Assembly (NCBI GenBank): GCA_002077065.1
Contig: NAJO01000027.1
Span: 62,001 to 126,000, forward strand
DNA: 64,000 nt
Reading direction: 5' to 3'
Source: Cryoendolithus antarcticus
Taxonomy: Eukaryota; Ascomycota; Dothideomycetes; Cladosporiales; Cladosporiaceae
The translations under genes were made by a program, and so were the position numbers. Positions 43,890-54,665 of the stretch are shown here, one piece after another. Numbering within the stretch: the stretch's first letter is position 1; each line of letters begins with the position of its first letter. A model generated the notes under the pieces. The model made no database searches, was not told where the DNA came from, and was given only the letters and a program-made list of their open reading frames with translations.

Positions 43890-44390
43890 TTATTCCTTCG
43901 CCCCCTGCTTCAGTCCCTCCTTCTCATACTCCATGATGTCCTTGACTTTACTCGCACTCCCACTCTGCGGATCAAACCGATACCCTACCCACTCCTTCGC
44001 CAACCGCTTAGCCAACTCCAAGCCAATCACCCTCTCCCCAAAACACAACACCTGCGCGTCATTGCTCAGTACACTCCTCTCTACAGAATAACTATCATGC
44101 GCCGTCACCGCCCTGATGCCCGGGACCTTGTTCGCCGCGATGGCCACGCCAAGCCCGGTGCCGCAGATTAGCAGAGCGCGGTCTGCTTTGCCGGAGGCAA
44201 TCAAGCGGGCGGCGTCGACGGCGGGGTGGGCGTAGGCTGTTTTGTCGGACGTGTCTGTGGTGCCGACGTTGATTATTTTCGAGACCAGCTTGTGGGCTTC
44301 GAGGTCTTTCTGGATGGCGGCGCGGTAGGAAACGCCGGCTTCGTCGCCGCCGATGGCGATTACGAGGGGTTTAGCTTCCGGGGCGACCAT
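43890..44390 (-). CDS. RpiB/LacA/LacB-type sugar-phosphate isomerase
   Basis: Single exon, 166 aa. [18 protein letters not shown] at the start, [20 protein letters not shown] with the catalytic Cys at 76, and the conserved [20 protein letters not shown] and [17 protein letters not shown] are the RpiB fold signature. The bacterial enzymes interconvert ribose-5-P/ribulose-5-P or galactose-6-P/tagatose-6-P. Fungal homologues of this size have been tied to D-erythrulose-4-phosphate isomerisation in erythritol-type pathways. Which sugar is used here cannot be read from the sequence. Complete, ordinary length. Confidence 0.88.
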   Translation of the reverse strand: MVAPEAKPLVIAIGGDEAGVSYRAAIQKDLEAHKLVSKIINVGTTDTSDKTAYAHPAVDAARLIASGKADRALLICGTGLGVAIAANKVPGIRAVTAHDSYSVERSVLSNDAQVLCFGERVIGLELAKRLAKEWVGYRFDPQSGSASKVKDIMEYEKEGLKQGAKE

Positions 44391-45415
44391 GTTGGCGCGG
44401 TGGTGGAGGTTCTTGATTGATGTCTTGCTGTGGCTTTCACGCTCTGATCCGGCAAATGGTGGGCTAGGGAGGCTGGCGATCGATCAATGAGAGACTGGTG
44501 GTATCGTTTGGTCTGAAACCAAAGTTAAATGCTTGAGAACGCATTCTGTTGGCGATGATGTATCCATGTAGTTCGTGCCCACCGGCAAAATGTAAGGTCG
44601 ATGTGGAGTCTGCGGAGTTGCCATTTAAGGCAAACCGGACCGGGATTTGATCAAGCGAAAGGAAACAACGAAACGACGACTCGCATTGTTCAACAGCCCC
44701 CGACAACATCGTGAAGATGCATCCATCATAGCAAGACATGCATCAGTTTCGCGCGAACATACTCGGTGCGATACTCTCTTGCTTATCCCTTCGTCCGAGC
44801 CGGCATATCAGCAGTATCGCCACAAAGGTGCCTAGGCTCTATCCTGTCCTTATGAAGCGGGCATGTTCGAATGTCGGTCGTACTATGCACGGCGTAGAGA
44901 CGCAAAGACATCTAGCGGAGATGCCGTCGGTCAAGGCTGACGACGACGGGAGCGTATTGCGCAACTCACTGTGCATGACTCGAAGCCACAGCCCGCGATG
45001 CATTACGGCCATAACCTGGACCGGCGGAGCCACAGACCACCATCTCGTTGGGTGCAGTGCACCGGCGTTTGCACATGTCAAGTATTTCGTGGCGTCAATG
45101 GCGCATACTCAATCTGCCCGCGTGCTATAACGGGGTGTCTAGTAGGCACCCCAGAAGTATCCTCAAGCCACGGCCCGTCCGCGTGAAGTGGAGGGCAAGA
45201 ACGCTGAGCAAGCCAAACTGCGATGGTAGAGCGATTTGGAATGGATTGCTGTACGCGAATGCAGTGCCCTTCGCATGGGAATTCGCGGAGAAGGCAGGTC
45301 GATCCCTTTGACGGGCACACGACAATGACATCGGCCCCGTTGTGACATGCGCAAGAGAGAGCTCTCATCTCGCGTGCCTTGCAGATTGACTCCCCATCTC
45401 CACGTTAATTTTGTG

Positions 45416-45421
45416 CCTCGG
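45416..45421 (+). promoter_or_regulatory. CCTCGG hexamer upstream of farA
   Basis: CCTCGG is the known core recognised by FarA/FarB in Aspergillus promoters of fatty-acid catabolism genes. This copy lies 400 bp upstream of the ATG at 45816. Use in autoregulation is inference. Confidence 0.35.
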
Positions 45422-45625
45422 CGTTTTTGAGGTCGGATGTCAAGGTCGACGCAGGAGATGACCTGCAGCCAGATCGGGCCATGTCGGAAGCCTCCCGACG
45501 CCTCCATCCTCTGCAGAGCATCAATGTCCAGCTTTCTGCGATAGAACGGCAACAGCAGTTGCGTCTTCCCCATGTTTGCCGTCCTTGGATCCCCTCCAGA
45601 CCCCGTCTTCATGTGCATCCTAGCT

Positions 45626-45631
45626 CCTCGG
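45626..45631 (+). promoter_or_regulatory. Second CCTCGG hexamer upstream of farA
   Basis: CCTCGG in tagctCCTCGGgtc, 190 bp upstream of the farA ATG. Same reasoning as the first copy; a 6-bp match could arise by chance. Confidence 0.35.
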
Positions 45632-45815
45632 GTCAGGCCGGGAGTGGGGCTTGCTCTCCAGCCTGGCACACCACCAGACGTCCAGACTTGTAGCCAGTAG
45701 CACCGAACCGTAGCAAATACATCATACTTCCATGTGCGCCGAAAGCTATTCGCGTCGGTGATGTCGTCTTGCATGCCGAGCACTACATAGCAACGCCCTT
45801 GACCGCGCCGCGAGC

Positions 45816-48800
45816 ATGGCGGAATCGCATCTTGCTGCTCCGGCTGGCGCGAGCACGCTGGAGATGAATGGCGTTATGGGGACGGCTGCGCCTAGCAGCC
45901 AGATACCGGGTACATACAGCTCACGTACGGGGAAGCGTCGCGAGTGCGAAGGCTGACTATAGTGATTGTATAGGCCACCCGAGCTTTAGGAGACAGCGCG
46001 CATCGAGAGCTTGCGAGGTATGGTGAATGCGGTGACATGTGACTGAGCTGTGCTGACTGAACCTGCAGACTTGCCATGCCCGGAAGGTATGCCACCATGA
46101 AAGATCGCATACAAAGCTGTAGGATAGGATTACTCACATTATGGGAAGGTACGATGCGACGCCGCGAGTCTGGGAGTGCCATGCACGAATTGTGTGGCTT
46201 TCTCAATCGAATGCAAGATCCCCACACCGAAGAGGAAGAAGACCGCAGGCGGCAAGAAAGAGTCGAGCAGGTATGTACACCCGGCGTCAAAGTGAATGGA
46301 CATCCCGAGAACACTCGGCTCACATATGCTCTTCTGTAGTGAGCGCCGCGAATCCTACGCCGAGAACGATGATCGATCCCCGTCCGCCCCTCAATCAGGC
46401 ACAATAACTACGTCTATACCCGCAGCACGACCTCGTGATCTCCCCGACACTATTGGCTCGAATTCACAAGCCGGTATGCCCGAGACGGAGCTTAGCGACA
46501 CATACGCCGACCAGCAGCGCCTCCACAACGGCACTTGGGCACAATACATGAAACCCAAATTCGCTCGCGCCCCGATCAAGGAAGCAGGTCGCGTGGCCTA
46601 CCTGGGTGAATCCTCGAATCTGTCCCTGCTTGTCCAAGATCAGAATGGCGCAACAGATGTGGTTCACTACCCTTTGCCAGAGAATGTCCGAGGCGCAAGA
46701 GCGCGTGCGAACGAACTCGATAACGTGGAGATCGACATCTTACATCAACGCGGCGCCTTCCTGCTCCCTCCTCGTGCTCTTTGCGACGAATTGGTGGACG
46801 CCTACTTCCAGTGGATTGCTCCCATCTGCCCTGTCATCAACCGCTCGAAATTCATGCGGCGATATCGAGATGCTAAGAACCCTCCGAGCCTGCTGCTACT
46901 TCAGGCGATCCTGCTCGCGGGTAGTAGAGTGTGCTCGAATCCACAGCTGATGGACGCGAACGGGAGCACGACACCAGCGGCCATGACGTTTTACAAGAGG
47001 GCGAAAGCACTCTACGATGCGAACTACGAAGACGACCGGGTTACTATTGTGCAGGCGTTGATACTGATGGGATGGTATTGGGAGGGTCCGGAAGGCATAT
47101 CACGTCCGGGCTATGGTCACGTGCTGCGGATTTACTGACTGTCTCGCAGGTAAGGCTACCTGGAACGAACTCACGACTACGCTTCAATCTGACATCGCTG
47201 CAGATGTCACGAAAAACGTGTTCTATTGGAGTCGAGTTGCAGTCATTGTGGCACAAGGATCGGGCATGCATCGAAGGTAAGTCGGTGCGAGTTCCATTGG
47301 ATTTGCTTGGTGGGTGGGCTTCGCGTTGATCGAAACTTGTACGCGATTGCAGTGCGCTTCTGTATTCGAGTCAGAAGTGCCGCCTTTGCGCTGGCCTTGT
47401 CAATATCCAATCGGCAGACTTACAATACGCATATGATCACGCGAACTTGGAGACGGCCAGCCATCTACAGAGCAAAGCTGACAATATGCAGCGTTGAAGG
47501 TTCGCAACTAAGTCAAGCCGACAAGCGACTCTGGAAACGAATATGGTGGACCCTTTTCACCCGGGACCGATCCGTGGCCGTAGCGCTCGGACGACCTGTA
47601 ACGATCAACATCGAAGACTCCGACGTAGAGATGGTCTCGGAAGACGACTTCTACGACGATGAACCGGATCGACCTGCAGAGTATGCTCCTAATCCCATAC
47701 ACGTACAGTTCTTCATCAACTACGTCAAGCTTTGCGAGATCATGGGATTGGTGCTCTCACAACAGTACTCTGTAGCATCAAAAATGCGGCGGAATAATGC
47801 ACTGGACCTCACACATAGCGACATGGCGCTGGCCGACTGGCTGCAGAACTGCCCGCCTGAGGTGCGGTGGGAGCAGCAACGGCATCATTTCTGGTCGGCG
47901 TTGTTGCACTCGAACTACTAGTGAGTGCGGTTGTACTGCAGCTGTCAAGCGAGTCACTGACATGTTGTAGCACCACGCTTTGCTTACTGCATCGCGCACA
48001 CATGCCTCCTGCCGGTTCAGAGGCGTCTGCGCGGCAACATGGATTTGCTGATGAAACGGCATATCCGTCTCGAACGATCGCGTATCAAGCAGCTGCGATG
48101 ATCACTGCGATCGTTGAAACATTGACACAGCATGACCAGATTCGATATACGCCGGCTTTCATGTGAGATGTTGCTCATCTTCTGCTAAAAACGCAACCCA
48201 CTGACAGCATCACAGTGTCTACAGCCTGTTTTCCGCGCTGATCATGCACGTCTATCAGATGCGCTCATCCAATCAGTCGATCGTGTCACTGACACAGCAG
48301 CGGACAACGACATGCATGAACGCATTGAAAGACGTGTCAAAAGTGTGGCTCGTCGCAAAGATGGTGCACACGCTCTTCGAATCGATCTTGGGCAATAAGA
48401 TGCTCGAAGAAAGACTTCAGCGAGCTCCTGGCCGACAGCACGGCAAGGTCAAGCGGAATGGGCACAGCAGATCCCATACCAAGGACATTACACCGGCAGA
48501 ACCGGCAGAACCGCAAAAGCGCAAGTTCGACGACATGGAGCTGGGTTACTCGAACGGCCCGCCCGCACCGCAAATGTCGTACGAGCGCTCGCGCCCACAG
48601 TCGCCAGCAATCACTCCTTCGCGGGAGCTGCCGCCACAGTCGCAGCCTCAGCAGCAGCAGCAGCAACATCTACCTGCACTCTCAGCCGCGCCACCCCAAG
48701 CGCCACCCCTCAAAGCCAATGACGCTTTCATGGGCGCTTCTCGAAGCAACACCCGGCCCACAACGCCTTTCAATGGCTTCTACCCGGGTACACCTCCGGA

Positions 48801-49275
48801 CCTCTTCCTACATACTCGGAACTCACCCAAGTTGTCCGAAGACCTATGGCAGAACTACCAACCCGACCAACTCTTCCCGCCTGAAGCCAACGGCATGTTC
48901 CCTCTCCTTTCCCCTCAAGGTATCCTCGATCCTGCGCTTCGATCAGTACCACAACACTTTGCGCCCCAGATGCAGCAGCAGCCACCACATTCGCAATCAT
49001 TACCCTTACAGCAGCAGCAACATCAGCCGCCGCCCATGGCTCCGATGACATATCCCAATGATCCGAATACGTGGGCGCATATGCCCAACATGAGCACAGG
49101 CGGGGCTGGGAGGGGTATGGAGAGTGATCAATGGAGTAACGCCAGTAGTGGCAATGGCTTCGGCGGGAATGTTGTGCCTACTACGCTGAATGTGGGAGAT
49201 TGGTTTGAGTTCTTTGGGATACCGAATGGGAGTTCGCTGGATGCGCTGGGTGGTGGCGCTGGAAGCTATGGCTGA
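45816..49275 (+). CDS. farA: Zn2Cys6 transcription factor FarA / CTF1-alpha type (fatty-acid and cutin response)
   Basis: Nine exons: 45816-45909, 45974-46017, 46069-46086, 46149-46270, 46340-47094, 47204-47276, 47492-47920, 47971-48162, 48216-49275; 928 aa, every phase consistent. The zinc cluster spans residues 45-74 (CETCHARKVRC, then CTNC and IEC; spacing CX2CX6CX8CX2CX6C) and is cut by two introns, leaving an 18-nt exon (TCHARK). The fungal TF domain follows: VAYLGESSNLSLLVQD, YPLPENVRGARARANELDNV, LLLLQAILLAGSRVCSNPQL, VTIVQALILMGWYWEGPED, LWKRIWWTLFTRDRSVAVAL. The tail is Gln/Pro-rich and ends VGDWFEFFGIPNGSS. These blocks are those of FarA/CTF1-alpha, nuclear activators of fatty-acid and cutinase genes. 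Intron 5 uses a GC donor; intron 6 is long (215 bp). Confidence 0.92.
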
Positions 49276-49697
49276 GTGGCCTGATGTCGCGCGACGGAAT
49301 GCAAGACGGCTTGATTGGGGCTCACGAGATGATTCTGGAGAACAGGACGTCTTGGACATTGGCTGTCATGGGCTGCCGTTGACGAACTTCGAGCGCCGCG
49401 AGGCATACGCCATTCTTCCTAGCTTAGCGAGGCGCATGAGCGCTGAGGCGTACGGGGACGGTGTGACAGTCTCGGCGTTGGCTTCGTACGACTTAAGAGC
49501 ATCATGTGTGGGTATATGATCCTCACACGTCCAAGTTGCGCTCGTTCACACGCCGTGCCGAACGTACTCCTGACTCGACTTCACTCCGCTTTTCCGTCAT
49601 GATCACGTGCCCGCGCCCGACGTCTTGTCCCCGCGCGACCCTCCGATCTTGCACTGCGCGCTCCAACATTGCCCTTTCCCGACCGCGCAACGCAATC
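49276..49697. other. Intergenic
   Basis: 3' side of farA and leader of the TENA-like gene. The frame of the latter is open upstream to 49506, but the family start is at 49698. Nothing else seen. Confidence 0.5.
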
Positions 49698-50498
49698 ATG
49701 CCCTCCCTGACTTCCTCCCTCATACACTCCCTCCCCCTGCCCCTCCTCACCGCAACTCAACACCCCTTCCTCACAGCCGCCGCGCAATCAACCCTCCCCC
49801 TTCCCTCGCTGATCGCCTGGCTCGCCCAAGACCGCCTCTACCTCCTCGCCTATGTGAACTTCCTTGGCACGATTCTATCTCGTTTACCGCTTTCTGGCGG
49901 GGCAGACCGGGAACAGAGCCTCGAATGGCGGGTCGCGGAGCTGTGCATTGAGGCATTGGAGATGGCGAAGCGGGAGTTAAGATTGATTGAGGAGACTGCA
50001 CGGGCTGAGGGGTGGGAAGGCGATGTTGTGGATGTGAGGGCGGGGAAGGAGACGAGGGCGTATCAGGACCTGTTCGTTGGTGCTGCGGCGCCGAATCGGC
50101 CGTTGATCGTTGCGCTTGTTGCGCTGTGGGGCACGGAGGAATGTTATTTGAGGAGCTGGAAGTACGCAGCTACAAAGATGGATCTGAGTCTGAAGGCGAA
50201 GGACAAGGATGTCATGCAGCGGGTGTTCATCCCGAATTGGAGTTCGGGGGAGTTCGAGGCTTTCGTCAGGAGGGTTGGCGGGTTGGTGAATAAGTTTGGA
50301 GCTGGGCTTGAGGAGGGAGGGTGGGAGTGGGAGGAGTGTGAGGAGGTTTGGAGGCAGGTTTTGTGGGCCGAGAAGGCTTTCTGGCCGGATGTCGGGGGCG
50401 AAGAGGAGGGGAAGAAGGAAAGCAAGAAGAAGGGGGCCAAAGAGGTGACATTCGGGGAAGGGAGCAAGAACGGCTCAGTCGATGGAGGGTCGAAGTGA
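49698..50498 (+). CDS. TENA/THI-4 (heme-oxygenase fold) family protein
   Basis: Single exon, 266 aa from MPSLTSSLIHSLPLPLLTAT. HPFLTAAAQSTLPLPSLIAW and LAQDRLYLLAYVNFLGTILS match the first helices of the TENA fold. LVALWGTEECYLRSWKYAAT and FIPNWSSGEFEAFVRRVGGL match the central part, and CEEVWRQVLWAEKAFWPD the last helix. TENA proteins hydrolyse or salvage thiamine pyrimidines, but fungal members of this length often lack proof of that role. The C-terminal 30 residues are Lys/Glu/Gly-rich. The start at 49698 is preferred because the upstream in-frame part is Arg/Ser/Thr-rich and not conserved-looking. Confidence 0.78.
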   Translation: MPSLTSSLIHSLPLPLLTATQHPFLTAAAQSTLPLPSLIAWLAQDRLYLLAYVNFLGTILSRLPLSGGADREQSLEWRVAELCIEALEMAKRELRLIEETARAEGWEGDVVDVRAGKETRAYQDLFVGAAAPNRPLIVALVALWGTEECYLRSWKYAATKMDLSLKAKDKDVMQRVFIPNWSSGEFEAFVRRVGGLVNKFGAGLEEGGWEWEECEEVWRQVLWAEKAFWPDVGGEEEGKKESKKKGAKEVTFGEGSKNGSVDGGSK

Positions 50499-50872
50499 AT
50501 CTGTGTCTCAGGGAGCCCGGTACGAGCATCCCAAGGCCTCTCTCATGGGTGGGACAGCTGGTCTTGCGTGTCTACAGCGCTGCACGTGGGAGCGCCATCA
50601 GACAGTGCCGTACTCCAGGCAGCACCTACGGACCTCCTAACTGCGCTCTCGGCGATACTGGGTAGAGGCTCGTGGCTCTTGTGGGTATAGCTTACCTGGA
50701 ATCTAGCCTTACCACCAGTCCCAGTCGCGCTTTCCTCACTGTGCATATCGACAATCTCTGCACCGCCACTTGGCGATTGTAATCGAGCCAAGACTTGGCG
50801 AATTTGCCCGCTACAAACTTTTGCTCTGTTCATTCCCAGCTGAGGGACATGACCGACCGCATCCTGCCGAGT
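50499..50872. other. Intergenic
   Basis: Spacer before the tandem Cys2His2-repeat genes. No feature recognised. Confidence 0.5.
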
Positions 50873-52158
50873 ATGGCCTCAACGTTCGAACAGAAGCGAT
50901 CAGCGGTCGCTGAGCTCTGCAGCCGCGTGGAGCGCGCGCAAGCGCGTGTCGACAGCGATGTGACCAGTATTAGAGACCTCAAGACCGCGCTGCGCGATGC
51001 TGAAGCGAAGCAAGCCAGGCATCAAGTCAAGCTGAGCCAGCTCAAAAGGAAGCTTACAGTACGCTCTGTGACGCGCAATATGTCGGGTGCGCTATTAACA
51101 TGTACATACAGGTCGCTGGAGCTAGCCTAGGCGAGAGTGGAGGGACGTCATCCACGAAGCCTGTCAACCTTGTGAGCTCAGACGAGGAGGATATCAAGGA
51201 GGAAGACGTTTTTGCAACAATGGATGAAGATCAGATCATGAGCACGCCTGAGCCGACAATTGACTCGACAATCGGCAAAGGTGATCGTACCAGGAAGCGG
51301 CGCAGAACGCTCGCACAGGGCTTTCAGACGATCTACGAAGACTTCCCGACCGTGGTCATGATCGAAGGCAAGTGGCAAGAGCTTACGTGCCGACGGTGCG
51401 GCATCAATTGCGTACCTGGGCCTCGTTTCATGAAAGGCGTGCGGGGTTTCCTGCGTCACTACAATCGCGGACATGGTGGCCGGTCTCCGGAGAGAGATGC
51501 AGTCCATGTCTTCTGCACCTTGCGCCCAGTCTCCGATGTGGATATTGCGCTGCTCAAGGCTGGTCAGCTAGCGCGCGATCATCCCATTCAGAAGGTGGAC
51601 CACCCGAACGACACGCCTGCTCCCACCGGCAGTAACGACACCAACTCTACCACACCACAGCTTCGCAGACCCCGCGAGAAGTCGACCAAGTCCATTCACC
51701 CAAACTTACCGACCGTGATCAAAGTCGACGAGGTCTGGGTCGAGCTCACCTGCAAAGACTGCGGCGCCAACGCCGTGCGTGACGGCTCAGAATTCATGCA
51801 AAGCGACATGGCTTTCCGAGCTCATGCGAAGAGGACCCACGATGCCATCACAAATGCGGGCCTTGCTGGCTACTGCAACATGCGTTCCGTCTCAGCGCGC
51901 GACATCAACCTGATGAAGGCTGGTCAGGATCCGGCAGACCACCAGATCGAGCGGATCGGCTACACCAAGATTGCCGCACGTGCTGTCCGGATGCCGCGCT
52001 CGGACACTGGGGTACGCTCAGAATCTACAATGCCCACACCTGCCACTATGACTAACCTTGCGGATGACCGAGCTAAGACTGCGCCGCCGAGCGAGAAGAA
52101 GCCAACCTTTGGGGACATGTTTGGGTACGCCGATGGTAGTGACAGCGACAGTGGATGA
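50873..52158 (+). CDS. Tandem Cys2His2-repeat protein A (two repeats)
   Basis: Exons 50873-51058 and 51112-52158 (53-bp phase-0 intron); 410 aa. Start chosen at MASTFEQKRSAVAELCSRVE because both downstream paralogues start in the same way; the ATG at 50849 is an alternative. Exon 1 encodes a 62-residue helical, probably coiled-coil segment. After an acidic Ser-rich linker come two copies of an 85-95 residue repeat (nt about 51328-51597 and 51691-51960): FPTVVMIEGKWQELTCRRCG, then HYNRGH, then TLRPVSDVDIALLKAGQLAR; and LPTVIKVDEVWVELTCKDCG, then HAKRTH, then MRSVSARDINLMKAGQ. The Cys-x2-Cys and His-x4-His spacing suggests one zinc per repeat. No family recognised. Confidence 0.72.
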
Positions 52159-52633
52159 GAATCGTGGGCTGGCTGACTCGCATCGGCTCGTGCATGCGAT
52201 ACTGGCTTCAAGACCTTCGTAGATTTCGTGTTAGCCATTGGGATTTTGCCGCTTCGTGGTAGGGTAGCGGCACCGCGCTTCAGATACGCCATTCCAACGG
52301 AGAGCGATTGCCCGCTTAGAGGCGCAGATACGATGCTGCAGGAGCCCGCTATCTAGCAGTCTCAAAGGCTGGCAACTGCGTCGGGTATAAGCTTCCGCCC
52401 TACGCGGATCGATTCCGAGACTTATCATAAGCATGTTGAGGACCCAGAAGGACTGAACCTAATCGCCATCCTCCATCGTTCCTTCCCTCTCTCGATCGCA
52501 ATATTCTCGTCCTTTCCATCTACACTAGCGTGGCGGGAGCCGGATAGGCTCACTAGAGATCGCTCATAACACTAACGCGTCTCACATCAAAAACCTCACA
52601 ACACCGACTTGTACTGACCGTCCTACATCGGAG
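52159..52633. other. Spacer between tandem paralogues A and B
   Basis: 475 bp, no coding recognised. Promoter of gene B. Confidence 0.5.
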
Positions 52634-53902
52634 ATGGCTTCCAGCTTCGACACCAAGCTGCAGAGGATTGCTGAGCTCAGTGGACGCGTGCAAAAGTACC
52701 AGGGTCGCGTAAAGGTCGACGACGAAGCCATCGTCAACCTGGAGAAGGACATCAAGGACTATGAGGGTCGTCTCCAGAATGCCAGAGCTGCACGCGACCG
52801 CCACTTTGACAAGCTCGGCTTGTTGAAGAGGGAGGTGAAGGTACAGTCCCCATGTGCGTTCAGCAATTGCTTAGGGCACCACACTCACCATCAAACGCAG
52901 GAGCTGGCTGCTGGGCTAGATGCCGCGAGCGACGACTCTGAGGATGCTAGTCGTGACACTGTCATGTCAGACAGCGGAGACCAGACACAGAATGACACTA
53001 CCGCTGCAACGACAATGAGTTCGATGAACACTACCGCGCGAACTTCGACCAGCTTCAAGACAAGCACCCCAAAGTTCAGCCCATCTAACTCCTTCCCGAG
53101 CATCCATGAGAATTATCCTACGGTGATCAAGTTCCAGGGCCAGTGGCATGAAATCACATGTCTCGAGTGTGGGTGCAACAGCAGCCTCAAGAGCAAGTTC
53201 TTGGACGGCGTTTCTGGAATGCGTAACCACTTTCGTCAGCAGCACGCCGCCAACGGTCCCGGAAAGCTCGATATCTTTGGCTGCTGTGCCCTCCGCCCGG
53301 TGTCTGACACTGATGTCGGACTCCTAGAGCAGGGTCTGCCGGCATTTGAGCAGCCCGTCGAGGTTCGCACGCAGGTCGATACGACCGGCGTGGGGAGGAA
53401 GGCACGAGCCCTGGTTGCGACTTCACATCAGCGCATACTGGAAGACGTGTACTCAGAATTTTCGACGGTGATCTTACTGGACGGAGCCGCGTTCGAACTT
53501 ACCTGCAAGGTCTGCGGGACCAACTCATTGAAAGACCACGAGAAGTTTCTGAAGGGCGTGAAAGGCTTCAAGACCCACTACATGGCAGCACACCCACAAG
53601 ATGTCGGCCAAATGAAGATCGAGGAGCTGTGCAACATGCGTCCGGTCTCCACACGCGACCAGCGCTACATGAAAGTTGGACTAAACCCTATGGATCACTC
53701 TATCTACCCGCTCAGACCTCAAACACAGAAGAAGGCTGCTGGCTTGCAGCCGCAGATGAGTAGCTCTGTCGGTCATGCGCCGGGTATCGACGGCAATGTA
53801 CCTGTGCATGCCGCTGCGCAGGCCGCCAGCATGTTGGCTGCGGCAGATTCTGAGAACGACGTCAACATGAAGGGTCTATTCAGCGATAGCGAAGGTGAGT
53901 GA
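52634..53902 (+). CDS. Tandem Cys2His2-repeat protein B (two repeats)
   Basis: Exons 52634-52840 and 52901-53902; 402 aa. The 60-bp intron (GTACAG...CAAACGCAG) is in frame without a stop, so an unspliced 422-aa form is readable; position and phase match genes A and C, which supports splicing. The N-terminal 69 residues (MASSFDTKLQRIAELSGRVQ) form a coiled coil. Two repeats lie at nt about 53098-53370 and 53431-53710: YPTVIKFQGQWHEITCLECG, HFRQQH, CALRPVSDTDVGLL; and FSTVILLDGAAFELTCKVCG, HYMAAH, CNMRPVSTRDQRYMKVG. Acidic Ser/Asp stretches flank them, including the very end (LFSDSEGE). Soluble, probably nuclear. Function unknown. Confidence 0.74.
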   Translation: MASSFDTKLQRIAELSGRVQKYQGRVKVDDEAIVNLEKDIKDYEGRLQNARAARDRHFDKLGLLKREVKVQSPCAFSNCLGHHTHHQTQELAAGLDAASDDSEDASRDTVMSDSGDQTQNDTTAATTMSSMNTTARTSTSFKTSTPKFSPSNSFPSIHENYPTVIKFQGQWHEITCLECGCNSSLKSKFLDGVSGMRNHFRQQHAANGPGKLDIFGCCALRPVSDTDVGLLEQGLPAFEQPVEVRTQVDTTGVGRKARALVATSHQRILEDVYSEFSTVILLDGAAFELTCKVCGTNSLKDHEKFLKGVKGFKTHYMAAHPQDVGQMKIEELCNMRPVSTRDQRYMKVGLNPMDHSIYPLRPQTQKKAAGLQPQMSSSVGHAPGIDGNVPVHAAAQAASMLAAADSENDVNMKGLFSDSEGE

Positions 53903-54665
53903 CCGATCTCATGGGCCTTCCCCTTAGGAGACGGGAACACACTCCTGCCACATCATGTGATGCCAGATGGCACGGTGCGAAACGACTGAGATGAAGGGTG
54001 GCGGGTGGTAAATCCGCAAAGCGCGAGCTAGAGGATGGGTACCAGCGTATTGAGGTTCGGTGCGCTTTTGTTGCATGGTTGGTGAGGGTCTCGGTTGCGC
54101 GACTGCACGGCCGAGTTGTCACGTGGGCGGGAGGAATTGACGATCTTGTAAGCGCTGCGTGTAGATCACTTGAAGAACGACTCTCATTCAACAGATGCAG
54201 AAGTTGGCATGTCCGGAGACATGATTCGTCGATTGCACTCCAACGGTCCCAGACCTCGTTGTCGCTAGACCTGCTCTTGACTGAGAGAGGCACAAGTACA
54301 ATGCGTCCATGAGGACTGTTCCGCAGACCAGAGCGCGATTCTTGCTCTGTACTTCCATCGATTTGGCTGTGGCTATACAGCGTGAGACCTTCGACACGAG
54401 TAGACTAAGATCGGCAAGCTATCCCCATCCTCTCACCTGCGGCATGTACTAGGCTGGATACTATGAGTGTGTTCATAGAAACTTGAGAGCTTCCCAACTT
54501 TGAGAGAGAGCGAGGCATGTGAGAGGGTTGTTGGTAACGGAAGCTTCACGGGCGAGATGCTTGGCCGTCGCGACTTCACTTCGCGACTTCACGCGGCTTC
54601 GATGTGAGTTTCACACTTTACTCCACGCATGACTTTACCTGGATTACTCTCTACACGTAGTACAT
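53903..54665. other. Spacer between tandem paralogues B and C
   Basis: 763 bp. Contains a small direct repeat cgcgacttcac (two copies, about 54567-54594). No coding recognised. Confidence 0.5.

Larger units (their letters stand above)
44391..45815. other. Long upstream region of farA
   Basis: 1.4 kb between the RpiB-like gene (minus) and farA (plus). A 206-codon minus-strand open frame at 45163-45783 has no family feature. I take the region as a long promoter/leader. Two CCTCGG hexamers are listed separately. Confidence 0.45.

Noticed and set aside
45163..45783. 206-codon minus-strand open frame upstream of farA
   Set aside because: Composition is random-like (Arg/Ser/Thr), no motif and no splice logic; it lies in the farA promoter/leader.
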